Of a DNA stretch of 10,870 nucleotides, positions 5,781 to 10,870 are shown in pieces. The DNA lies in assembly GCA_036266975.1 (NCBI GenBank), contig DATAWZ010000211.1, positions 1 through 10,870 on the forward strand, read 5' to 3'. Below the pieces are notes generated by a model, which was given only the letters and a program-made list of their open reading frames with translations, had not been told where the DNA came from and made no database searches. The stretch comes from DATAWZ01 sp036266975. GTDB lineage: Bacteria > Actinomycetota > Thermoleophilia > Solirubrobacterales > Solirubrobacteraceae. Each line of letters opens with the position of its first letter. Within the stretch, counting starts at the first letter, position 1. Both the position numbers and the translations under genes were made by a program.

Positions 5781-6701
5781 ATGCCATTCCGCAAGCAGAG
5801 GGACGACGGGGGCGACGTCCAGGCGGACGCGCCCCCCGTATCGGTGACGGACGACGCGTCGGTGGCGCCGAGCGACGCGCCGGTTGCCGGCGAGTACCAG
5901 GCGGGTTCGCTCGCGGGGATTCCCGAGGCCGGGCGCAAGCGCGTCGAGCGCATGAAGCGCTCGGCGGCGAGGGGCTTCTTCACCAGCGACCTGTCGCCCA
6001 ACGAGATGTTCGTCGTGCGCGAGGCCGGTTTCGATCCGCTCGGCCTGGTACTCGGCAGCTCGATCTACCACATCGGCTTCCAGGCCGCCAACTGGAACCA
6101 GAGCCGCGAGATGGACGTGCTGACCCAGGCCATGTACCACGCGCGCGAGCTCGCGATGACCCGCATGGAGGAGGAGGCCGACCAGCTCGGCGCCGACGGC
6201 ATCGTCGGGGTGCGGCTGCAGATCGGCCGCTATGACTGGGGCGCCGACCTGGCCGAGTTCATCGCGATCGGGACCGCGGTCAAGCACCGCGAGGGCGTGT
6301 TGCACCGGGCCCCCACCGGGCGTCCGTTCACTTCCGACCTGTCCGGCCAGGACTTCACCGTGCTGCTGCGCGGCGGTCTGCGCCCGGTCGGGATGGTGAT
6401 GGGCAACTGCGTCTACCACGTCGCCCACCAGAGCATGCGCCAGACCTGGAAGCAGATCGGGCGCAACCAGGAGATGACCAACTTCACCCAGGCGCTGTAC
6501 GAGGCCCGCGAGCTCGCCACCGAGCGCATGCAGGACGAGGCCGAGGCGCTCCAGGCGCACGGGATCGTCGGGGCGCGGATCGCCCAGGCGAGCCACGGCT
6601 GGGGATCGCACGTGATCGAGTTCTTCGCGATCGGCACGGCGGTCGTGCCGAGTGAGGACACGGTCGGCGGCCCCTCGCTCGTGCTCCCCGTCAACGGCTA
6701 G
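5781..6701 (+). CDS. Protein with two tandem YbjQ-like (heavy-metal-binding-type) domains
   Basis: A 306-residue protein with a charged, disordered lead (about 1-60) and then two copies of one domain. Copy 1 (about 64-168) has FFTSDLS, a long helix starting ARELA (121-125), GADGIVGVRL (137-146) and EFIAIGTAV (159-167). Copy 2 (about 180-289) has PFTSDLS, ARELA (242-246), AHGIVGARI (259-267) and EFFAIGTAV (280-288). This helix, then Gly-Ile-Val-Gly strand, then Gly-Thr-Ala-Val pattern is that of the YbjQ/UPF0145 family. That family's heavy-metal label is weakly supported; only one Cys (210) is present here, so metal binding is doubtful. YbjQ proteins are usually single-domain, about 100 residues, and form rings, so a covalent tandem could act as a fused subunit pair. 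The start is clear: GGGAGGG 7 nt before the ATG. The gene sits between the 129-aa gene and the Nif3-like gene (8-nt gap). Confidence 0.85.
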   Translation: MPFRKQRDDGGDVQADAPPVSVTDDASVAPSDAPVAGEYQAGSLAGIPEAGRKRVERMKRSAARGFFTSDLSPNEMFVVREAGFDPLGLVLGSSIYHIGFQAANWNQSREMDVLTQAMYHARELAMTRMEEEADQLGADGIVGVRLQIGRYDWGADLAEFIAIGTAVKHREGVLHRAPTGRPFTSDLSGQDFTVLLRGGLRPVGMVMGNCVYHVAHQSMRQTWKQIGRNQEMTNFTQALYEARELATERMQDEAEALQAHGIVGARIAQASHGWGSHVIEFFAIGTAVVPSEDTVGGPSLVLPVNG

Positions 6702-6709
6702 GCGCGCCC

Positions 6710-7474
6710 GTGCCCACGACGGCGGGCGAGATCGTCGCCGTGCTGGACGAGCTGCTGCACCCCGCGAGCTTTGCCGACTACTGCCCCAACGGCCTGCAGG
6801 TCCCGGGCCGCGAGCGGGTGCAGCGACTGGTGAGCGGGGTGAGCGCCCAGCTCGAGCTGTTCGGGCGGGCGCGCGAGCTGGGCGCCGACCTGGTGCTCGT
6901 GCATCACGGGCTGTTCTGGGGCTCGGGCCCGCAGCCGATCGACGCCGCCCAGAAGGCGCGCCTGCGCGCGCTCTTCGACGCGGACATCGGCCTGCTCGCC
7001 TACCACCTGCCGCTCGACGCCCATCCCCAGCTCGGCAACAACGCGCTGCTCGCCGAGGGCCTTCAGGCGGCGCGCAGCGAGCCGTTCGCCGAGCACCGCG
7101 GCCAGCCGATCGGCCGGCGGGTGTGGTTCGAGGGCCCCGGCGTTCCGGCCGACGAGCTGCTCGCGCGCGTGCACGCGCTCACCGGACGCGAGCCGCTCGC
7201 GTTCCTGGCCGGCCCCGAGCGCGTGCGGACGATGGGCATCGTCTCCGGCGCCGCCGCCGGCCACCTCGACGACGCGATCGCGCTGGGCCTGGACGCGTTC
7301 CTGACCGGCGAGCCGGCTGAGCGCGTGATGGCCCAGGCGCGCGAGTCGCGCATCCACTTCATCGCCGCCGGCCATTACGCCACCGAGACCTTCGGCGTGC
7401 GTCGCGTCGGCGAGCTGCTCGCCGCGCGCTTCGACCTCGAGCACACGTTCGTGGATGTGCCTAATCCGGTCTAA
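6710..7474 (+). CDS. Nif3-like dinuclear metal center protein (YbgI/GTP cyclohydrolase I type 2 homologue)
   Basis: A 254-residue cytoplasmic protein of the NIF3/YbgI family, which carries a two-metal site. Motifs in order are YCPNGLQV at 24-31, HHGLFW at 65-70, HLPLDAH at 99-105, GNNALLA at 109-115, LTGEP at 198-202 and GHYATETFGV at 221-230. Metal ligands by family comparison are His65, His66, Asp103, His222 and Glu226, all present. The length equals that of the short bacterial form without the central insert. The family's reaction is unsettled; it is often annotated as GTP cyclohydrolase I type 2 and is also linked to DNA or tRNA metabolism. The start is a GTG at 6710, only 8 nt after the previous stop and with a weak ribosome site, so translational coupling is likely. 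In many genomes this family lies next to a C4-type zinc ribbon gene or tRNA-processing genes; that is not so here. Confidence 0.92.
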   Translation: MPTTAGEIVAVLDELLHPASFADYCPNGLQVPGRERVQRLVSGVSAQLELFGRARELGADLVLVHHGLFWGSGPQPIDAAQKARLRALFDADIGLLAYHLPLDAHPQLGNNALLAEGLQAARSEPFAEHRGQPIGRRVWFEGPGVPADELLARVHALTGREPLAFLAGPERVRTMGIVSGAAAGHLDDAIALGLDAFLTGEPAERVMAQARESRIHFIAAGHYATETFGVRRVGELLAARFDLEHTFVDVPNPV

Positions 7475-7500
7475 ACGTCCCGAACGTGCGTCGAGGATGC

Positions 7501-7529
7501 TTGCTGTCGTCCGGCGGCGGCGGTAGCGT
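7501..7529 (+). promoter_or_regulatory. Sigma-70-type promoter for the small HTH gene
   Basis: TTGCTG (7501-7506) and TAGCGT (7524-7529) are separated by 17 nt, the ideal spacing, and fit the TTGACA/TANNNT consensus. Transcription would begin near 7536, about 30 nt before the ATG of the small gene, which has a strong AGGAGG. This marks a new transcription unit after the Nif3-like gene. Confidence 0.6.
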
Positions 7530-7565
7530 AATGTGTGATGTAGGCAACAAAGGAGGAAGTGCCCG

Positions 7566-7748
7566 ATGGCCAATCACCTGACGCCCACCGAGCTCGCACG
7601 TGAAGCCGGTCTGGAGCGCCGCCAAGTGATCTCCCAGTGCATGGAGAGGGGCATTCCGATTTTCCAAGGTCGCATCGACAAGTCCCTGTTCCTCGCCGAG
7701 CTGCGCGAGCGGGGCCCTGCGATGCCCCCCGCCACAGCCCAGCTCTGA
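7566..7748 (+). CDS. Small helix-turn-helix-like DNA-binding protein, 60 aa
   Basis: A 60-residue protein whose first two thirds look like a MerR/excisionase-type winged helix-turn-helix: LTPTELAREAG (helix 1), then LERRQVISQCMERGIP (recognition helix and turn), then a short wing IFQGRIDKSLF and a final helix. The tail (residues about 48-60) is Pro/Ala rich. The start is well set by AGGAGG, 9 nt upstream of the ATG. It has its own promoter (7501-7529) and a terminator-like hairpin 15 nt after its stop, so it is probably a monocistronic, well-expressed gene. It could regulate the neighbouring acyl-CoA synthetase, whose promoter is only about 80 nt downstream and carries a palindrome, but that is inference. 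The DNA-binding call rests on pattern only; no effector domain is present. Confidence 0.75.
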   Translation: MANHLTPTELAREAGLERRQVISQCMERGIPIFQGRIDKSLFLAELRERGPAMPPATAQL

Positions 7749-7762
7749 CATCGCGCGTCAAC

Positions 7763-7788
7763 CGAGGGCCGCGCCGCCGCGACCCTCG
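7763..7788 (+). terminator. GC-rich hairpin after the small HTH gene
   Basis: The 6-bp stem CGAGGG/CCCTCG encloses, after one mismatch, CGCG/CGCG with a 4-nt loop. It lies 15 nt beyond the stop codon and before the next promoter. No T run follows, as is common in actinobacterial terminators, so it may instead be a processing or stability element. Confidence 0.5.
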
Positions 7789-7824
7789 TGCTCGCCTCCC
7801 GCCGCACCTTGCCGGCGCGGTCGG

Positions 7825-7852
7825 TTGTGCGGCCGGCCAACTCGCTTAGAAT
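7825..7852 (+). promoter_or_regulatory. Sigma-70-type promoter for the acyl-CoA synthetase gene
   Basis: TTGTGC (7825-7830) and TAGAAT (7847-7852) are spaced by 16 nt. Transcription is expected near 7859, just at the start of a perfect palindrome and about 40 nt before the ATG at 7900. The promoter position argues against any gene start at or before 7852. Confidence 0.6.
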
Positions 7853-7859
7853 CGCGCGC

Positions 7860-7874
7860 TGACGCCTGGCGTCA
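7860..7874. promoter_or_regulatory. 15-bp perfect palindrome, probable operator
   Basis: TGACGCC-T-GGCGTCA is a perfect 7+1+7 dyad starting 7 nt after the -10 hexamer, covering the expected transcription start. The placement fits a repressor site blocking initiation, for example for a TetR- or GntR-type fatty-acid regulator. No regulator of that kind is in the window except possibly the 60-aa HTH protein just upstream. Confidence 0.5.
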
Positions 7875-7899
7875 TCAGATGGCCGACCGAGGAGGCAGC

Positions 7900-9714
7900 A
7901 TGCAGGGATCGGGCAGCGCAACCGCCGCGCTCACGGCGCCGGAGCACACCAGCGGTGCCGCCACCATGGCGGACCTCCTGCCGCTTGCGGCCGAACGATT
8001 CGCCGAGCACCCCGCCGTACGCTTCAAGCGCGGGGACGCTTGGCAGGAGCTGAGCTTCGCAGAGGTCGGCGAGATCGTCCGCGAGATCGCCCTCGGGCTG
8101 ATCGACCTCGGGGTCGCCGCCGGCGAGCACGTCTGCATCCTGGCCAATACTCGGCCGGAGTGGACGTTCGCCGAGTTCGGCATCGTCAGCGCCGGCGCCG
8201 TCGCCGTCCCCATCTACCCGACCAACTCAGCGAAGGAATGCGAGTGGGTCGCGGGCAACTCCGAGGCCGCCGTGGTCGTCTGCGAGGACCACGCGCAGGC
8301 CGAGAAGATCCGCGCGGTCCGGGCCAAGCTGCCCGCCCTGCGGCAGATCGTCGTGATCGACTCCGAGGCCGCCGCCGAGGACACGATCACGCTGGACGCA
8401 CTGCGCGAGCGCGGGCGCGGGGGCGACCGCGCCGAATGGGTCGCGCGCTACACGGCGGTCAAGCCCGAGGACCCGTTCACGTTCATCTACACGTCGGGCA
8501 CCACCGGCCCGCCCAAGGGCTGCGTCCTCACCCACGCCAACTACCGGGCGGTCCTGAACGGCTGCCACGCCAAGGACATCATCCAGCCCGGCGAGATCGC
8601 CTACCTCTACCTGCCGCTCGCGCACGCCTTCGCGCTGCTCGTGCAGCTGCTGTGCATCGACGGCCGCGGAACGATCGCCTACTGGACGGGACAGACCTCC
8701 AAGATCGTCCCCGAGCTGCAGGAGCTCCACCCCACCTGGTTCCCGTCGGTGCCGCGGATCTTCGAGAAGATCTACACGCTGGCGAGCTCGGCGATCCCCG
8801 ACGATCGCCGCGCCGAAGCCCAGGAGGCGATCAAGGTCGGGCTGAAGGTGCGCGGCCTGCAGGCGCGCGGCGAGGAGGTCCCGGCCGAGCTGCAGCACGC
8901 CTTCGAGCAGGTCGACGAGAAGCTGTTCGCGCCGATCCGCGCCCTGTTCGGCGGAAAGGTGCGCCAGGCGGTGACGGGCGCCGCGCCGATCGCCCGGGAG
9001 ATCCTCGAGTTCTTCTACGCCGCGGGCATCCCGGTGCTCGAGGGCTACGGCATGACCGAGTCGGCCACGGCGATCTCCTACTCCACGCTGGACTCGTTCC
9101 GCTTCGGGACGGTCGGGCGCGCCCTGCCGGGCGTCGAGATCAAGATCGCCGCCGACGGGGAGATCCTCGCCCGCGGCGGGAACATCTTCGCCGGCTACTA
9201 CCGCAACGACGAGGCGACCGCCGACACGGTCATCGACGGCTGGCTGCACACCGGCGACCTCGGCTCCCTGGACGAGGACGGCTTCCTGTCGATCACCGGC
9301 CGCAAGAAGGACATCATCATCACCGCCGGCGGCAAGAACCTCACGCCGGCCAACCTCGAGAACGACATGAAGCAGTCGCGCTGGGTCTCGCAGGCGGTCA
9401 TGCACGGCGACCGCCGCCCGTTCCCGGTCATGCTGATCACGCTCGACGCCGAGGAGATCGTTCCCTGGGCGCGCGAGCACGGCCTGCCCGAGGACATCCC
9501 CTCGCTCGCCACGGCCCCGGAGGTGCGCGCGCTGATCCAGCAGCACCTCGACGAGGCCAACGCGCACTACGCGCAGGTCGAGCAGGTCAAGAAGTTCTCC
9601 ATCCTCGACCACGACCTCACCCAGGAGACCGGCGAGCTCACGCCGACGATGAAGGTCAAGCGGAACGTCGTCAACGAGAAGTACGCCGGGCGCTTCGACG
9701 AGCTCTATTCATAG
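7900..9714 (+). CDS. fadD: Long-chain fatty-acid-CoA ligase (AMP-forming), FadD15-like
   Basis: A cytoplasmic or membrane-associated adenylate-forming enzyme that activates long-chain fatty acids to acyl-CoA via acyl-AMP. It has 604 residues, as expected for the FAA1/FadD15 group. Motifs: the phosphate loop YTSGTTGPPKG at 197-207; GYGMTES at 382-388; GWLHTGDLG at 447-455, with Asp453 binding ribose; the hinge and C-domain motif GRKKDIIITAGGKN at 467-480; and the catalytic lysine in TMKVKRN near 585-587. The start is the ATG at 7900 with GAGGAGG just upstream. An in-frame ATG at 7879 lacks a ribosome site, and longer frames start inside the promoter. The likely operator at 7860-7874 suggests control by a fatty-acid or acyl-CoA sensing repressor. 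A methyltransferase gene follows 11 nt later. The family is certain; chain-length preference is not. Confidence 0.95.
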   Translation: MQGSGSATAALTAPEHTSGAATMADLLPLAAERFAEHPAVRFKRGDAWQELSFAEVGEIVREIALGLIDLGVAAGEHVCILANTRPEWTFAEFGIVSAGAVAVPIYPTNSAKECEWVAGNSEAAVVVCEDHAQAEKIRAVRAKLPALRQIVVIDSEAAAEDTITLDALRERGRGGDRAEWVARYTAVKPEDPFTFIYTSGTTGPPKGCVLTHANYRAVLNGCHAKDIIQPGEIAYLYLPLAHAFALLVQLLCIDGRGTIAYWTGQTSKIVPELQELHPTWFPSVPRIFEKIYTLASSAIPDDRRAEAQEAIKVGLKVRGLQARGEEVPAELQHAFEQVDEKLFAPIRALFGGKVRQAVTGAAPIAREILEFFYAAGIPVLEGYGMTESATAISYSTLDSFRFGTVGRALPGVEIKIAADGEILARGGNIFAGYYRNDEATADTVIDGWLHTGDLGSLDEDGFLSITGRKKDIIITAGGKNLTPANLENDMKQSRWVSQAVMHGDRRPFPVMLITLDAEEIVPWAREHGLPEDIPSLATAPEVRALIQQHLDEANAHYAQVEQVKKFSILDHDLTQETGELTPTMKVKRNVVNEKYAGRFDELYS

Positions 9715-9725
9715 GCAGCGGGCCG

Positions 9726-10715
9726 CTGCGCGAGTCGCTTCTGCCGCTGCTTCGCTGCCCGCGCTGCCGCACCGACGGGGCGCTGCGGCTCCGTGCTGGC
9801 GAACGCGACGAGCGCGAGGTCCGCGAGGGCGAGCTGCACTGCGAGCGCTGCGGCCTGGAGCGCCCGGTGACCGGCGGGATCGCCGATCTGCTGCACGAGC
9901 CGCCGCCATTCGTCGTGCGCGAGGCGGCCGGGCTCGAGCGCTTCGCCGCGGTCATGGGCGAGGACGGCTGGGACCGCGAGCGGATCCTCGCGCTGCCGGA
10001 CGTCGACCTGCCCTACTGGTACGCGCAGCGGCGCGCGATGGACTTCGTGCTCGCCGAGGTGCCGTTCCGAGCCGGCGAGCGGCTCCTGGACGTGGGCTCG
10101 AACACGTGCTGGGCGAGCAACATCTTCGCCGGGGCGGGCCTGGAGGTCGTCGCGCTGGACATCGCTTCGGCGCAGATGCAGGGGCTGCGCACCGCGGACT
10201 GGTTCCTCGAGGAGGGCGAGCGCTACTTCGAGCGGGTGCTGTCGACGATGTATGACCCGGCGCTCGCCGACGCGAGCTTCGACTACGTGTTCTGCTGCGA
10301 GGTGCTGCACCACAACGACTCGGCGCACCTGGGACGCACGCTGCGCGAGCTGCACCGCCTGCTGCGCCCGGGCGGGCGCCTGCTGGTCGTCAACGAGCCG
10401 CTGCGCTTTCCGCTGCGCCTGAAGCTCGATCACGGCCAGGAGGTGGCCGAGTTCGAGGGCAACGAGAACGTCTACTTCCTGCACCAGTACCTGCGCGCGG
10501 CGCGCGCGGCGGGCTTTCGCGTCACGCTGCCCTCGCTCACCGCCGCCGCCCATGGGCCGCTGCGCGAGCCCGGCGGGCACCTGCAGGGCGTCAAGCGCTG
10601 GCTGCGTCGCAGCGGGGCCGGGCGCGGGGTGCTGCGCGCGCTGCGCGTCGGCCTGTTCTTCTGGCGGCACGCGATCCGCGGCGACGCCAACATGACCCTG
10701 CTCGGCGAGCGCTAG
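9726..10715 (+). CDS. SAM-dependent methyltransferase with N-terminal zinc ribbon (Trm112-like)
   Basis: Class I methyltransferase with 329 residues from the proposed CTG start. Residues 11-14 (CPRC) and 39-42 (CERC) form a four-Cys zinc ribbon of the Trm112p-like type often fused to methyltransferases, ending in TGGIADLL. The SAM fold has motif I LLDVGSNTC at 120-128, the acidic ribose-binding Asp145 in VVALDIA, the post-II/IV region FDYVFCCEVLHH at 185-196, and LLRPGGRLLVVNEP at 212-225. The C-terminal 90 residues are basic. The substrate is unknown; such ribbon methyltransferases often act on small molecules or sugars. The start is odd: no ATG, GTG or TTG lies in frame between the acyl-CoA synthetase 3' end and the zinc ribbon. 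CTG at 9726 gives a natural MRESLLPLLRCPRC beginning; ATA at 9711, overlapping the TAG stop, is the alternative. A GTG inside the ribbon would destroy the domain. It is likely cotranscribed with fadD. Confidence 0.85.
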   Translation: MRESLLPLLRCPRCRTDGALRLRAGERDEREVREGELHCERCGLERPVTGGIADLLHEPPPFVVREAAGLERFAAVMGEDGWDRERILALPDVDLPYWYAQRRAMDFVLAEVPFRAGERLLDVGSNTCWASNIFAGAGLEVVALDIASAQMQGLRTADWFLEEGERYFERVLSTMYDPALADASFDYVFCCEVLHHNDSAHLGRTLRELHRLLRPGGRLLVVNEPLRFPLRLKLDHGQEVAEFEGNENVYFLHQYLRAARAAGFRVTLPSLTAAAHGPLREPGGHLQGVKRWLRRSGAGRGVLRALRVGLFFWRHAIRGDANMTLLGER

Positions 10716-10728
10716 GGGTGCCTCCTGT

Positions 10729-10870
10729 GAATCCGGTCGTCGATTCGCGAGCGAAAATCGAGCATGGCCAGGACGCAGGGAGCCGGAATAGCAGCGCTAT
10801 TTCGGCTCCCGAGGACGCCGCCAGGCGAAGATTTGCAGCCGCGAAGCGGGAGCGGATTTGCAGGAGGTGC
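10729..10870. repeat. Repeat- and hairpin-rich non-coding segment at the window end
   Basis: No gene is seen here. A long hairpin (10778-10810) sits between two copies of AGGACGC (10770-10776 and 10812-10818). GATTTGCAG occurs twice (10830-10838 and 10855-10863), with the small stem CCGC-GAA-GCGG (10839-10849) between. CGATT/AATCG pair at 10741-10745 and 10756-10760. Similar GCGA-A/G-AT blocks recur at about 10751, 10825 and 10852. This looks like a dispersed intergenic repeat or a structured RNA; the window cuts it. Confidence 0.45.
10778..10810 (+). terminator. 15-bp hairpin after the methyltransferase gene
   Basis: Arms 10778-10792 and 10796-10810 pair over 15 positions with a single G-U pair (plus strand) and a 3-nt loop. 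It lies 62 nt beyond the methyltransferase stop. There is no T run on either side, so it may end transcription without one, protect mRNA, or be the core of a repeat element. The G-U pair exists only in the plus-strand RNA; the minus strand would have an A-C mismatch. Confidence 0.45.

Noticed and set aside
7825..7899. Longer N-terminus for the acyl-CoA synthetase (TTG at 7825 or ATG at 7879)
   Set aside because: The first lies on the -35 hexamer, the second has no ribosome site, and the ATG at 7900 has GAGGAGG just upstream.
8227..9612. 461-residue minus-strand frame opposite fadD
   Set aside because: Arg/Asp/Val-rich antisense shadow; all catalytic motifs are on the plus strand.
8040..9710. 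Upstream extension of the methyltransferase frame through the whole acyl-CoA synthetase gene
   Set aside because: The extension is a shifted reading of the fadD gene with no domain; only the part after about 9711 carries a recognisable fold.
1..10870. CRISPR array, insertion sequence or rRNA
   Set aside because: No regularly spaced repeats, transposase motifs, terminal repeats or rRNA segments were found.

Overview
The window is high-GC DNA with G/C-rich third codon positions and actinobacterial-looking gene content: a MlaFE/YrbE-type lipid ABC transporter, a FadD15-like acyl-CoA synthetase, an ECF sigma factor fused to a zinc-finger/membrane anti-sigma part, and a tRNA gene without encoded CCA. 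It looks like a chromosomal segment of an actinobacterium, most plausibly a deep-branching one such as Thermoleophilia/Solirubrobacterales. That placement is inference; there is no rRNA marker here.

Left part, minus strand (1-3730). At the left edge are an MlaE/YrbE permease (cut by the window end) and its ATPase MlaF, overlapping by one base. An unlisted Cys-containing small ORF overlaps the mlaF start by 11 nt. Upstream of this set lies about 750 bases without a protein gene. The part at about 1890-2320 is packed with short perfect hairpins, two of which pair better on the minus strand through G-U pairs. I read it as a large structured RNA, possibly a HEARO/OMEGA-type RNA without its IscB/IsrB gene, or a fragment of a group II intron. 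Next come an epoxide-hydrolase-like alpha/beta hydrolase, a mostly empty stretch, and a tRNA-Pro(CGG) with a hairpin behind it.

Middle (3757-7474). A 510-residue membrane-anchored ECF sigma/anti-sigma fusion is read leftward. Divergent from it is a rightward three-gene set: a 129-aa protein of unknown function, a protein with two tandem YbjQ-like domains, and a Nif3-like dinuclear metal protein. Gaps are 39 and 8 nt.

Right part (7475-10870), plus strand. A 60-aa helix-turn-helix-like protein has its own promoter and a terminator-like hairpin. It is followed by a long-chain acyl-CoA synthetase whose promoter is followed by a perfect 15-bp palindrome, a probable operator. A zinc-ribbon SAM methyltransferase follows 11 nt later, but no ATG, GTG or TTG can start its full-length frame, so a rare start codon is likely. 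The window ends in a non-coding, repeat-rich, hairpin-forming segment.

The most unusual items are the structured RNA candidate at 1890-2320, the small ORF before mlaF, the sigma/anti-sigma fusion, the operator-like palindrome before the acyl-CoA synthetase gene, and the repeat/hairpin element at the right edge.
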